Part shown: piece after piece, positions 45,814 to 56,148 of the stretch
How the letters are laid out: the number at the start of each line of letters is the position of its first letter
How positions within the stretch are numbered: the stretch's first letter is position 1
Origin: Leptodactylus fallax
Taxonomy: Eukaryota > Chordata > Amphibia > Anura > Leptodactylidae
NCBI GenBank assembly: GCA_947044405.1
Contig: CAMRHE010001072.1
Location: 124,001-188,000, forward strand
DNA: 64,000 nt
Direction: 5' to 3'
Position numbers and translations under genes: made by a program
The notes under the pieces: model-generated
The model's input: only the letters and a program-made list of their open reading frames with translations
The model's database searches: none
What the model was told of the DNA's origin: nothing

Positions 45814-47364
45814 GTACGTCCATTGTGACCTTCTGTGTCTGGGGTATTGGACTTCTTTGGAACCTGTGATAGGTTGTGATCCATGATTGATTGGCTTCGT
45901 TGGTGATGGTGTTGTACTGGCAAGTTATTGGAGCAAAAGATGGACAAGAAAGCATCAACCGTGAGGACAATTATGACCTTTTAAATGTTTGGGGCTGAAG
46001 CGGTCATGCCCACCTATCCACAGTCAAGATTTTGCGGGTTATTATTATCAGCGCCGGCTCCTAGGAGGACTATGGATGTCAATATGTGGCCACAATAGTG
46101 GTACGTACACGCACGATCGAATCAAGGATGTTTTAATCCAGTTGCCGTATCCACATGGTGCTCGAGCCTCCAATTGATTTGGAAGCATATTCCCAGGAGC
46201 AACATGGCTGCCAAATTATTGTTGCTCATGATAGGGCGTGTGGAAGGGAGTCCCATTTCTCACGACTTGGGGGTTGTTAGAGGGCGATGGTTCAGCCGCG
46301 CCGCGCTGCCACGATAAAGATCCGACTGGCCGAGGGTCTGTTTTGTGCTTCCAGGAGCTCTGGAGACTTTACCCTCTTTGTCCATAATTCGTTGGTACTG
46401 TGCCGAGCTGATAGTATTTTTTGAGTGTTCTCATTCCAGCACCTTTGGCGATGTACGGGTGGTGAATGATGTCAGAAAGTTGGATCAACGTTCACATCAA
46501 CGTTGAACATAAAACACCGTTGAACACCAGCAGCATGTGTGTTTTCCGCCCATAGAAGATATCCACCTGAGCCATGTTGTTTCTTTCCCAATAGCGGGAC
46601 TTGGTTAAATTTCCCAGCTCAGAAATCGTTTCCTAATCGGCCGCGTTGGTTCACCTAACAGCGACGGGTTGCCATGGCTTGGAGACGCACCCTACACTAG
46701 CTGGTAAAAAAACACAAGCTCAACAAAAAGGGCAGAAAAGAGGGGACTACGTCTTCCTGTGGGACTGTTCGGTAGTTTCCCAATCAACAGCAAAGCACAT
46801 GTTCCTCGAGTACAGCAGAGTGATATATCGCAAAAAGACCAAGGCAAACTACGTCGGTATCGAGATTTCGGTCACCAATTGCTTGAGATGATGCGTATGC
46901 ACAACCCATCGTCCTGGAGATGATGATAATATATGGCCCGTATCACCGGAAAGTAAATCCAAGGAACAAACGGGGTGATTCCCCGGGACCCGTACTGACC
47001 GAGTATCAGACACTTTCCGTGGGGGCCATCTGCCTTACGCATAGGAGTAGTGCTTCAACTTGGAACATTTTTATCTAGTCAAAGCCTATTTTGGTTGCCA
47101 CTGAGGCAACAGGTAAGCATGAAAAGGCACGTGGCGCGGCTCAGTATCAGCTGGGCCATTCTTTGGTAAGGCAGCATTTGCGTGAAGATCACATATAAGT
47201 TTTACAGTGCCCGGGGATAATGACCTGCTTCATCTTTATACCTCCCGCTCTTTACTCTTTCATGTTCCCTTGAAGCAGCACCTGCCTCAATTCTTTACAC
47301 TCAAAAAACCTGCGGGCACAATCTCTCCGAGCACTGCCACCGCCATGATTCGAATGCGCCTCGT
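45814..47364. other. intergenic
   Basis: No convincing gene. An ORF at 46646-46891 is unsupported. Contains TCAACGTTGAA at 46497-46507 in a local cluster of CAACG/CGTTG motifs. This segment has no counterpart in the left arm. Confidence 0.35.
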
Positions 47365-48000
47365 ATGGTTTTCCTTACCATCACCTGGCTGGCCCTTGCC
47401 AGTCTCAGTTCGGCCACTGTACACTTGGCGGTCCTCCTGCGAGACCGTGCAAAATCCGACCTCGTGACGCCGAGCGACTCTATTTTGGACATCACATTCC
47501 AAAACCTCATGGACGACGTCGTCGACGGCATGGTGATTGCGGCCCTGGTTTCAGCCCTGTTTTCCATCTTCGGGTTAATCCTCGTGGTCTACCCGAAGTG
47601 GCTACAAGAGAACTGCGCCGCTCGGTTTTACTACGGTTGCATTCAAATCGTCGTGAGCATGATCGTGCTCTCCTTAGGGGCTTGGATTGCCAGCCGCGTC
47701 CACGGTATTTCAGACATCCTTCGAGTTTTTTGACAGGGAGCCACATTCCATATTACAAGATTATGTATTATGGATCCGTTGGCCAGGCCGCTTTCGGGAT
47801 CTCTAGTGGTCATTATGTCCCTCGTGCGTTTTGCCGTATGCGGCTTACGTGGTCACTAGCAGAGAACACGGACCGAGCCTACAAAACAGTCAAAAAGGCG
47901 GGTTCCAACAGCCTACTATGGTAGGGCTGTGACGGACGAGGCAGCGAGGTTTTACGAACAAGAACAATTGCAGAATTATATGATGATTTTCGAAGAATGA
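47365..48000 (+). pseudogene. small integral membrane protein, C-terminus frameshifted
   Basis: ATG 47365 opens MVFLTITWLALASLSSATV (membrane segment 1), then MVIAALVSALFSIFGLILVV (segment 2) and FYYGCIQIVVSMIVLSLGAW (segment 3). The frame stops at 47733 after DILRVF. The continuation exists in other frames: SHIPYYKIMYYGSVGQAAFG, then back in the first frame SGSLVVIMSLVRFAVCGL (segment 4), a TAG, and finally YYGRAVTDEAARFYEQEQL to a stop at 47998-48000. The original product was probably about 210 aa with four membrane helices, in the style of fungal-specific tetraspan proteins of unknown function. Two shifts and a stop make it a pseudogene, or a sequencing problem. Confidence 0.6.
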
Positions 48001-48257
48001 CGGTGGAGTCCATAGACATTAGAGGTGCGACGGATAGGGTCTTGGAAAGGAATAGACATACTGCTGAGTTGCGGAGATGATTTAGATGTTGAATTTCCTA
48101 ATTGGAATCAAAGCATGTTCGTCGCTTGACCTGACTAGCCGGCCGATATTGGCCAACATTGGAGCAGTATTCTGAGTGGCTTGATGTAAAAGACAGGTGA
48201 TGGCTGACGATGTGCTCTGTATAAATATCCATCTACCTTGATTGCCGTAAACTCTTC
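48001..48257. other. spacer
   Basis: Nothing recognisable between the membrane-protein pseudogene and the motif array. Confidence 0.4.
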
Positions 48258-48950
48258 AGAAATTGACCCTGGAACATGTGAGCCGCCCAGGAATCATATG
48301 GCCCCAGGAAATCGTGCGTAACTTGTACACTCTCCATCCCCACTCACAAAATCAGTTACGTTCCTGTTGGCAGCTTTATCAGCCCCGGGAACGCATGTCT
48401 TGGCCCTGGGAGTTCTCTCGCTCCCGGAAACTTTAGTGCGGTTTCTGGGAGCATATAAGCAGCTCCTAGGGGTCAAATTGACCCCAGGAAGCCCGACGTA
48501 GCTTCTGGGGCCTTTTACCCCCACTTCGAGGAATTAAAGTCATGTTCCTGTTGGCAGCTTCACCCACTCCTGGAACCTCAGGTGCGGTTCCTGGGGCTAT
48601 GGCTAAGCCTTCTGGGAGTGGTCGAATGTCTCAGTTTTGTGCGGAGGTCTGGTGAGGGTGTCTTGTGAGAGCGTTCCGCGACCTCAGAAGGCAAAATATT
48701 GACTCTAGGATCCAGAAGTAGGGTCCTAGGAGCGCAACAGGTCCCAGATCTAACCAATGTGTTCCCAGAGCCAGTGTGTATTCAGTCAGGAACGTAGAGT
48801 CAAGATCCCAGGGGTAGATCTTCATTTTCCTGGAGATTGGTAAAAGCCCCAGGAGCTAAGGTGTATTTCCCAGGGGATATACAGCTCCTAGAAATGCTTT
48901 TGAGTTTCCCAGGGTCAACATATTGATTCCCAGAGTCAATCTAACCAGCA
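48258..48950. repeat. TCCCAGGA-type short-motif array (longest copy)
   Basis: About 25 near-palindromic octamers in roughly 700 bp, variants of TTCCCAGGAA / TTCCTGGGAA / TCCTAGGA, spaced 15-40 bp. A longer direct repeat is also visible: GTTCCTGTTGGCAGCTT at about 48361 and again at about 48544, each followed by another motif. Orientation of the octamers is mixed. No ORF. The inverted arm has a shorter version at 3715-3970. Confidence 0.8.
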
Positions 48951-49214
48951 CAGGAGTTTGCCAGAGTCCTTCGCCGGCCCGAGATGTGTTTTCTTCTGCC
49001 AACAATCTCCGTCTTGACGCGACACGCACCACTGAGATAAATCCATGTCTACAGTTCTTTGGCCACCACCGTTAGGTATGAAAGAACTATGATACCTATC
49101 CGGTTTCGATCTAAAAAATATCCCAAAATTAAGCGAAACTGCCAACAGGTTTTGGGGGTGCATTGGCATCTAGTACTTGCAAAGATGAAAAGGTCGCGTG
49201 GTTTTTTTGGTGCT
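48951..49214. other. spacer shared with the left arm
   Basis: The reverse complement matches 3530-3680 of the left arm (AGATTGTTGGCAGAA and flanks). No gene. Confidence 0.5.
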
Positions 49215-49392
49215 CTGCGAGTTTGAACATTCAGAACTTCATTTGCATCATTTCTAAACTTGCTCTAAAACTCCATACCACGGCTATGCTCTATGTTGCT
49301 GGGCCGAATACGGTGCGTCTGGTCACGTGTCTTCACGCGTGATTGACAGTCGCTTCGCTAATTTCTCATTCCCGTCACACCTCCGCTGTAAA
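49215..49392 (-). repeat. dispersed repeat R1, copy 3 (inverted)
   Basis: The reverse complement shares AATTAGCGAAGCGACTGTC, CACGCGTGAAGACACGTGACC, CCAGCAACATAGAGCATAGC and ATGAAGTTCTGAA with copies 1 and 2. It lies directly beyond the stop of the RING gene, as in the left arm, where copy 1 follows the RING remnant. Confidence 0.75.
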
Positions 49393-49398
49393 CTAAGA

Positions 49399-50638
49399 TC
49401 ACCTTCGAGTGGAATTTAGTCGTGCTGACCGGCGGGGTGGTGCAGACGTAGAAGGGCCTCGTGGTAGATGAGCTCCTAGCCTAGCCGAGCGACGGGGGCC
49501 ATTCTCCACACTCTGCTCGACTGATCTCCCTTGGGGTCCCACTGAGCGCTGTCGCAGCTGACTCCGACTCGGGTCATTTGGTGATGAATTCCTGATAGTG
49601 GCAAGTTCTCTCTCGGCAGATGATTCAGTTGCCGTGTGGATATGACGTGTCTCAGCATCCGACGATTGGACTCGTAGTGGGCGAATCAAGGCGTCTAAAG
49701 GCCCTTCATTTCGACTGTATTAATCAGCATCTTGGGTATTGCATAATTGGAACCAGCCCTACTTACCACACACAGCATGACGTCCCAAAACCCGTACTTC
49801 GTTTTTCCAGCCACTCTTCCGCGCAGGCCAGGTGGGAAAGCGCCTTGCACTGACAGCGCAAGATCACACTCTCATTTGCAAGGTCATCATCCTCGGCCAG
49901 ACAAAATACACAGTGGATGTCGTCGAACTCGTCGCTCAGGGTGAGATCCTTGAGCGTCAAGCTTTGGACGCCAGCCCAGACGTTAGCGACCGATGTCAGG
50001 ATCGCTGGTTGAGCCAGCGAAACATGCCATGGAACACTGTTTGTCCGCAGCATTGTGGAAGTCACAAATGGATTGAATGGTTGCACTGGCTCGGGGTTGG
50101 TTGACAGCCGCACCGGTGGGTCTTGTCTGAGCCCGTGAGGTGACCTGTCGGTGTTGCCTGATGCAGGGCGACTCCTGGAGACTGACGACATCTGACGCTG
50201 GCCCGGATGCGCAATGGATGGAGCGGCAACTCTAGAGCCATGCGGCACTCGCGCCTGGTTGCGGATGGCTGCTTCATACCACCGCTGGCCAACTTGGTCG
50301 GCCTGCCGTTGACGGTGCCATCTCGCGCAGAGGAAGACTCTAGCAATATCACATAGCTTTGACTGCAAAGTTGACAAGTCAAACGGCTCTCTGGCGAGAG
50401 TGGTCAACCTTTCATGGCCGATCTTGGTGTCTTGAAATTTGACAGAGTTTTTGCACGGCTGGCCTTTCTTCGTCACCCCGCAACAGGACACAGGACCACC
50501 GTGAGGGATCCCGCAGACAGCAAATGGGTTCCAAGGCATGGTAGTCATTGAGGTTGTCTTGAAAGGCAGAAAATACTTTGGATGGGAGTTGATGTTGGGC
50601 AATCTCCGCAGTGTTCCCTCGTCAGCTTTATATGCCAT
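49399..50638 (-). CDS. RING-finger protein (putative E3 ubiquitin ligase)
   Basis: Exons 50638-49767 and 49714-49399 with a 52-nt intron (GTAAGT..ATACAG) give 395 aa. The RING spans the intron: CVFCLAEDDD, ILRCQCKALSHLACAEEW, then TSCCVCRNEGPL, with the last zinc-binding Cys completed by the splice. That supports the model. The N-terminus has a second Cys motif (SCCGVTKKGQPCKNS, about residues 51-65), of the C.G.T..G..C type seen in other fungal proteins, followed by a helical segment. The middle is disordered (Arg/Ser/Pro), and the tail is basic with two RRSARL repeats. RING proteins normally recruit E2 enzymes. The target is unknown. It is divergent from the ankyrin gene at 51279. Only its last about 95 bp survive in the left arm. 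Confidence 0.75.
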
Positions 50639-51184
50639 CGCCGTAGCCTCCTTACCTACATGGCTGCGTGGCTGCTGACATGCAACGCCTTCCTTGAAAC
50701 AGTTGGTACGTCGAAGAATGCATTTGGATGCAGTACGCGCCGGTATAGGCCGATCAGTGGCCTGCGAGAAGGGATATCATTCCACATCACTGCTGCCCAA
50801 ATCAGCTGCACTTGTAGCTGTAGGTTGCGGTGACCATGCATTGGCGAACAGGTTGGCTGCGGCGGGACGCAGCAAAGTCGACAAATGCTAGGTTAAATTC
50901 TGGGTTGCCTATGGAAGTTTCGAAGTGCGTGTTAGATTGTTATTTGCTTCGACGCCTATGGCGCTAGATCCGAGGTGTGGGCATGTAGAGACTATATTCG
51001 GTTCCTAGGGCCATCGACAACTACCAGGAACAGCTTTGGTGTTCCCAGGAGCTAGAGTCCAAGGATTCTTTCACCCGCCTAAACATTGTTGTCAAGACTT
51101 TGATGCTGCCGCGTGATTGCTACGCACCTCTCAGCGGAGTGACGGGCTACACCCTAGGTGACCGCGGAATTTAGCTGAGGCAAG
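50639..51184. promoter_or_regulatory. divergent promoter region between RING and F-box/ankyrin genes
   Basis: Roughly 640 bp between two divergent start codons. Contains a few TCCCAGGA-type motifs (50995-51060: TTCCTAGGG, CCAGGAAC, TTCCCAGGAGC). No separate gene. Confidence 0.4.
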
Positions 51185-51192
51185 TATATAAG
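51185..51192 (+). promoter_or_regulatory. TATA box of F-box/ankyrin gene
   Basis: TATATAAG lies 94 bp upstream of the ATG at 51279 and is followed by a C-rich leader (CACACCCCACACCTCACC), a usual fungal core-promoter layout. Confidence 0.55.
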
Positions 51193-51278
51193 GACCTCTC
51201 CACGTCCAACTTTCACACCCCACACCTCACCCTCATCTACAAATTATTTGATTCCTAGTTCTAATCTGCTGTTCCACT

Positions 51279-52938
51279 ATGGTCAGTTCCAATTCTTTCT
51301 TACTGAAGTTACGGATGAGCTAACAAATTACAGCCAAACATCAGAGACCTGCCCAACGAGCTTTTGCTGTGGATCGTGTCGCATTTGGATGGCAGTGCAT
51401 TATTCGCCCTCGCCAAATCATGCAAAGACCTTGATTTTAGACTGCAGCCCAGCACCTGGAAATACAACATCAGATTTCAGAACAGCAATCTGTTGCACTT
51501 GGCCGTCAAATACGACAACGTTGGCCTTGCGGATGCTTTGCTCCAGCACAACGCCAACATCAATGCATTTTACCGAGGCAAAACTCCTTTGATGCGGGCG
51601 TTGAAATACTCTTCCGCTGCTGTGCGCGAACTGCTGCTCAATCGTCGAGACCTAGATATCAACATCCAAAATCAAGCGCGCGACAGCGCCCTGTCATATG
51701 CTATCCACTACGGGAGTTCCTCCATCGTCAAGAGCGTGCTAGAGCACCGCGCCGCCAGTGTGGACATTAAACACAAATACGGGCGAACGGCGCTTCACCT
51801 AGCAGTCTTCGCAGGAAGAATAGGATTCGTGCAACTGCTACTTTTAAGTGGCAGCGACCCTAACTTGGAAGATGATTCAGGCCAGTCGGCGTGGTCTTGG
51901 GCATGTCGAATCAATAGACCCGTCATGAAAATAATGTTTATCAATGGCCCCGACTGTGAAGTTTATTTAGGTGCCCGAAATGCTCAGGATTCCGAGCTAC
52001 CTCTTCATGAGGCAGTGTTGCATGGGTCGATAGATGCTGTCAAGTGGCGTCTTAGACAAAAGGGTCTGAACTTGGGCATTCAGGACCGGAAAGGCTATAC
52101 GCCGCTCCATCTCGCCGTTCAAAGCAGACGCCTGGAAGTGGTCAATTTGATCCTGGGCCACCCCCTTGCCAACGTGAACTGCAAAGACAAAGATGGCAAT
52201 ACGCCACTTTGGCTGTCTACTTACTCGTCATGCGACGAGATAACCGAAAGGCTCTTGGCGGAGAAAGACATCGACGTTAATTTCGTTGGAGGCCGTGGGA
52301 GACTTGAGGCCCCGTCTACATCTTTACACCATGCCGCAACGAGATTGGATACTATACTTTTACGACGGCTGCTTGCAGTGCCAGGGATTGCTCTGAATCT
52401 CTGCGTTGCAGGCCACTCTCCAATTTCCGTTGCTGCATATCACGGACACGTGAAGACAGTTGCTTGTTTACTGAGTATGGAGGGCGTGGAGATCAATGGA
52501 AGGGGTTTAATAGATCCGCCCATTTGTCGAGCGGTTTCACATGGTCATCTCGATGTGGTAAGGCTCTTAGTACAGCAAGGCGCACGTCTGAATGTTAATG
52601 AAAGCACGGTCGCAACCCATGACACTGCTCTCTGCATTGCTGCCCGTGGCGGTGACCTGGAGATGGTCCGGGAACTACTACGCCATGGCCGAATTGATGT
52701 CAACCTGAGGAATCAATGGTTCGAGGATCCATTGATGTTGGCGGTCAGGGGTGGACATTTCTCGATTGTTGATGCACTTGTGGCCAATCCCAGACTGACA
52801 CACTTCAGTTTGAGGAGATCCCTGGATCTAGCAAAGGACTATTGCATCCAGAGGGCCATTCGAAGCAGAATTTGCGACGACAACACTACTAAAAAATTGT
52901 TGAAACGGTCTCCGAGGAGAATATTTGATCGTTTGTAA
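51279..52938 (+). CDS. F-box and ankyrin-repeat protein
   Basis: Exon 1 is only the ATG (51279-51281). An intron, 51282-51333 (GTCAGT..TTACAG), leads to exon 2, 51334-52938, for 535 aa in all. The N-terminus is an F-box: MPNIRDLPNELLLWIVSHLD, then SALFALAKSCKDLDFRL. About ten ankyrin repeats follow, with hallmark pieces NLLHLAVKYDNVGLADALL, GRTALHLAVFAGRIGFVQLL, GYTPLHLAVQSRRLEVVNLI, GNTPLWLSTYSSCDEI, HSPISVAAYHGHVKTVACLL and DTALCIAARGGDLEMVREL. By analogy, the F-box would dock to Skp1 in an SCF ligase and the ankyrin part would hold the substrate. A RING gene is next door, but it is not a known SCF partner. The gene is fully open and lacks a copy in the left arm, where it was deleted. Confidence 0.88.
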
Positions 52939-53337
52939 GGGCTAGCGACATCTACTTCAGGTAGCTCTGGTGATGTGATACGAGATGGCTGTTCCCAGCG
53001 CCTGTTGACATCAACATTGGGAATCAAATTATCTGCACTTCCGCACTTCGAATGGTTTGCAGTCACGGCAAAGCTTCAATGATTTGAAAGTAATTTATAG
53101 CATCCACGCATCGGAAGTACACTTGCAGACTACCATTATGAGACAGTCTTTGCATTAGTTTGTGTCAATGCTGTAGGTGCGATTTAATCCCGCTTATTCC
53201 TGAGCAGTTTGCTCTGAGCAGCTGGTGAGATCGAGCGTCAGCGGTTGAGCTAACTGTTCACTGGCTTCAAAATTGCGGTCGACCCTAGGTGAGGAAGCAC
53301 TGGTAGAAATAACAGCAGCCTCGCGTGAATTGTCAGC
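52939..53337. other. intergenic
   Basis: 3' region of the ankyrin gene and upstream of gene D. No other gene. The minus ORF at 53194-53526 is antisense to exon 1 of D and has no support. Confidence 0.4.
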
Positions 53338-53343
53338 TATAAA
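53338..53343 (+). promoter_or_regulatory. TATA box of gene D
   Basis: TATAAA 43 bp before the ATG at 53381. It suggests a very short leader, or use of the second ATG at 53390. Confidence 0.4.
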
Positions 53344-53380
53344 TGCCCCTCGAGCATAATTTCTGATCCAATTCATCTTG

Positions 53381-53933
53381 ATGACCAAAATGGACCATCC
53401 CACTTCGCCTTCCCCCATTGATCGGCCGGCCAAGAGACAGTGCCGAGTATCCCACGCTCCAGAAGATGAACCCAAGTTGGAAAACCATCCACAGCAAGCT
53501 TCAAACGGCACAACTATCGAACCCAAGGTCGGTCATATCCCCCTGGGCAGGAAATGAAAAACCCACTAATACTGAATAGGTTCCAGTGAGAACACGCGGT
53601 ACCCTTACGGCGGAGTTCATGAAAGTAGTAAACCTCAATGACTCCCTCGCTACACCAGCCCTCAAATTGCTCGACTTGTACTTTTGCCTATGGGAATGCT
53701 ACGTCGTCAAATCGGCCCAGAAAATACGACTCGAGGAGGAGCAGCGACAGCTTCAAGCGTCAAATGACTTGCTAGCAAGCGATAGCGATATCCTTCTACA
53801 GCTCTGCAATGAACAAGCTTCAGTATTGTGGGAGCGCAAGCGAGCGGTTCAGGCTCTTTGTAATGGTGTTGTTTCAGCCTTGGAAGCGAGCGATCTTCAA
53901 GCCTACTCTGTCGATGAGCCTGAGCCTTGGTAA
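53381..53933 (+). CDS. gene D, small coiled-coil protein of the A/B/C family
   Basis: Exons 53381-53527 and 53580-53933 with a 52-nt intron (GTCGGT..AATAG) give 166 aa. Exon 1 is a disordered, Pro/Glu-rich leader with a basic patch (MTKMDHPTSPSPIDRPAKRQ). Exon 2 parallels the C and B core: FMKVVNLNDSLATPALKLLD, then CLWECYVVK at the place of RLWESCVSK. A long charged helix follows (RLEEEQRQLQASNDLLASD, then ERKRAVQALCNGVVSALEA). The shared layout is one intron after about 40-49 codons, an LW[E/A][S/C]C-type motif, then a coiled coil. That is the basis for placing it in the family. Overall identity is low. Its 3' third survives in the left arm. Function unknown. Confidence 0.65.
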
Positions 53934-54275
53934 AGTCTCCATGTGGTAGAGCGTTTATGGGCAGGAAGAATGACATTTGATTTTCCGCTATCTATTTGCG
54001 TTTTCCCTAAGGAGAGATAAGGCCTATACTGCTAGTGAATTTTCCTTGGGTTGGTGACGGGTGCCAACGGTGCACGCTGTTGATACATTCAACGCATTCG
54101 ATAACTTAGCATCTGGCTATAAATTCCCCTAGTTTGTCCTGATTCTGTGTAATAAGAGAGGAATAAAAAACTGCTCAGCCTCCAGCTTTCCATCCCTCCC
54201 AACCCACGTTAAATCGCTGCTTTACACACCTCCATATTTTCCCTACAGCGTTCGACGGCCAGTCATATAGCAGAA

Positions 54276-54944
54276 ATGAACGGATTGAACGACAATGGTC
54301 TGTACCCGTTTCTTTGATAGGAGTTTGCGCTAATATTAATAGACTACGATTTGGATCTCGACCTTCACGCTATCTGGCATGAATCTTCTGGCATACCGAC
54401 ACCGCCTCCCTGTCTCGCTACTGATCCCAATGATCTGTGGCAGGATTTTCTTGGCAAAGACGACCCTGCAGAATACGAAACTCAAGAGCCTTCCTTGATC
54501 GAATGCCTTTTCTATCCCAATCTCGACAGTCTGTCCGGGTTCAAGTGGACAGGTCCAGATCCTCTGTCCAACTCTACTCGGGCTAGCGACATTTTCCTCC
54601 ACATGTCAGCGCTCCTTTTCCCTAAAGAGGTGCACTGGATAGAATTTCGATTTGTGCGATTTGACCGGATATCTGGTGAGACTATAGGAGAGGATCTGTT
54701 CTTCCTGCCACGGGTTGAAACGGCCATGGGGAATCTCTATCGGATACGCAGACAGCTACTAGACACAATCACCTGGCATGCTGTCCGTGCAACCGGCACT
54801 AGCTTCCGACTGTCCCTTTGGCCTCGTACGGAATCTCTACCGTATTCGAGTCTCTCGACACATTCTCTGTTGACTAGGCTTCCCCCGACGCTATCCCTGG
54901 ACCCACGGTTTTTTGTACATAATATATCGAGTAATTACGAGTGA
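54276..54944 (+). CDS. gene E, uncharacterised protein, 207 aa
   Basis: Exon 1 is 54276-54297 (MNGLNDN plus one base). A 45-nt intron (54298-54342) leads to 54343-54944. The N-terminus is acidic (DYDLDLDLHAIWHES), followed by a Pro-rich turn (SGIPTPPPCLATDPNDLW). The body looks globular: FLGKDDPAEYETQEPSLIE, IFLHMSALLFPKEVHWIEFR, IGEDLFFLPRVETAMGNLY, RRQLLDTITWHAVRATGTSF and SLDPRFFVHNISSNYE. No signal peptide or membrane helix, and no family that I recognise. It lies 343 bp after D on the same strand and converges on C (210 bp between the stops). The copy in the left arm keeps nearly all residues but is frameshifted. Confidence 0.65.
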
Positions 54945-55154
54945 GATTGATCTGAATCAAGCGGGATTGTTCGTATACTCATTTCAGTAAAGACCACGAT
55001 AATGAATAATGACTATTTGGTGCCCTTCTTGTTAAAAGCCTCGGGAATATATAACCTGCTTTGCATGCGGTGTAATTCCCCTTGCACTGCGTCGCCGCTT
55101 GTAGTATTTCTATGTTGCCAATATAGGACAGGGCAACCCGAAATAGGCAATTCC

Positions 55155-55728
55155 TTACTCTTCTCTTGCGACGTCCGTCAACCCTGCCAAATTGGGACTG
55201 TAGGGGTAGTTCCAGTCATCGAGTAGGCTAATCAGTCGTTCCCGAGATGATTCCAGTGCCTGCTCAAAAAAGCGCAGTCGAGCTAGCTGCTTGTCGTGGT
55301 GAAGCTGAAGTCCGTCCCTCTCTTTTCTCAGGTGTGTACCAGCCTCCTTCAAGTTCTGATTGCTCTGCTCTAGCTTCTGGCCATCGATATGCTTGGACAC
55401 ACACGACTCCCATAGGCGTCGATAGAGTCCAACAAGTCGAGCTGCTGGAAAGGCAAACTTGGGATCGTCGCGTTCGAGGTCTGCTAGCACCTTCAAGGTG
55501 GGTTGAAACGGCTCGGTCGCCAAGGTATGTCTTGTTTCTTCTTCGTGTTGCGAAGGGGAGGGCTACGATGGTCAGCCAAAGCATTTGAAGCCGAAGGGTT
55601 TCACTTACCAATGGAGGGACATGATCAGAAGGTTCCAGATTATTGTCCTTATCATTAAGGATTGGCAATTCATTGGGCTGCTGTTCTCCTTGCTTTTCCT
55701 GGTCTGGCGAGCTGTTTGGGGAGTCCAT
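55155..55728 (-). CDS. gene C, small coiled-coil protein of the A/B/D family
   Basis: Exon 1 is 55728-55609 (40 codons, MDSPNSSPDQEKQGEQQP, then DNNLEPSDHVPPL) with a GTAAGT donor at 55608. Exon 2 ends at 55155 and is open from about 55545. It reads EEETRHTLATEPFQP, LADLERDDPKFAFPAARLV, RLWESCVSK, then a charged coiled coil (QLARLRFFEQALESSRERL) and SLLDDWNYPYSPNLAG. Where B has the acceptor CGCAG|CAGCAG, C reads CGCAACAC, so the acceptor seems lost and no other AG keeps the frame. Either splicing differs from B or C is also inactive. The left-arm copy A has the same change. Length as modelled is about 168 aa. Function unknown. Confidence 0.6.
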
Positions 55729-56110
55729 TTTGTCCACAGGAGAAAGTCAAGGATCTGGATAGTACTGTTTCCAACAAGCCTTGGTATCTCTTATAGAATA
55801 TGCAGACGCAGACGGCTATAGACTGAGTTTTACGATCCCCACATCAGTCAATCAACGCAGTCAGCTTCTGAATAGAATTTGCTTTTATTTTCAGCGGGCG
55901 CTTGGTAGTAAATTTGAGAGGAGGAAGTGTCAACGGGTTGGCCGGGAAAACTGATCAAGCCTGACGATGTTGAGGGCCAGATATGGACGCCCATTGACGT
56001 GAGAGATATCTCAACTAGACGCCTCTTCCACTTTCGTTGGAAGCCTCAGAAACCCGGCAAACAGCATTGTAGAACTTAGAGTCACCAAAAAAAAGGTAGT
56101 TCGGATAGTA

Positions 56111-56116
56111 ACGAAG

Positions 56117-56146
<30 letters not shown>
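56111..56146 (+). repeat. poly-A tract
   Basis: Homopolymer of about 36 A, in the promoter side of gene C. The left arm has a shorter T run at the mirrored site (about 677-697), so it has changed length since the duplication. Confidence 0.8.

Positions 56147-56148
<2 letters not shown>

Noticed and set aside
49763..50638. RING gene as a single exon ending SCCVW
   Set aside because: The last zinc-binding Cys is missing without the 49715-49766 intron. Splicing restores CCVCRNE and a longer frame.
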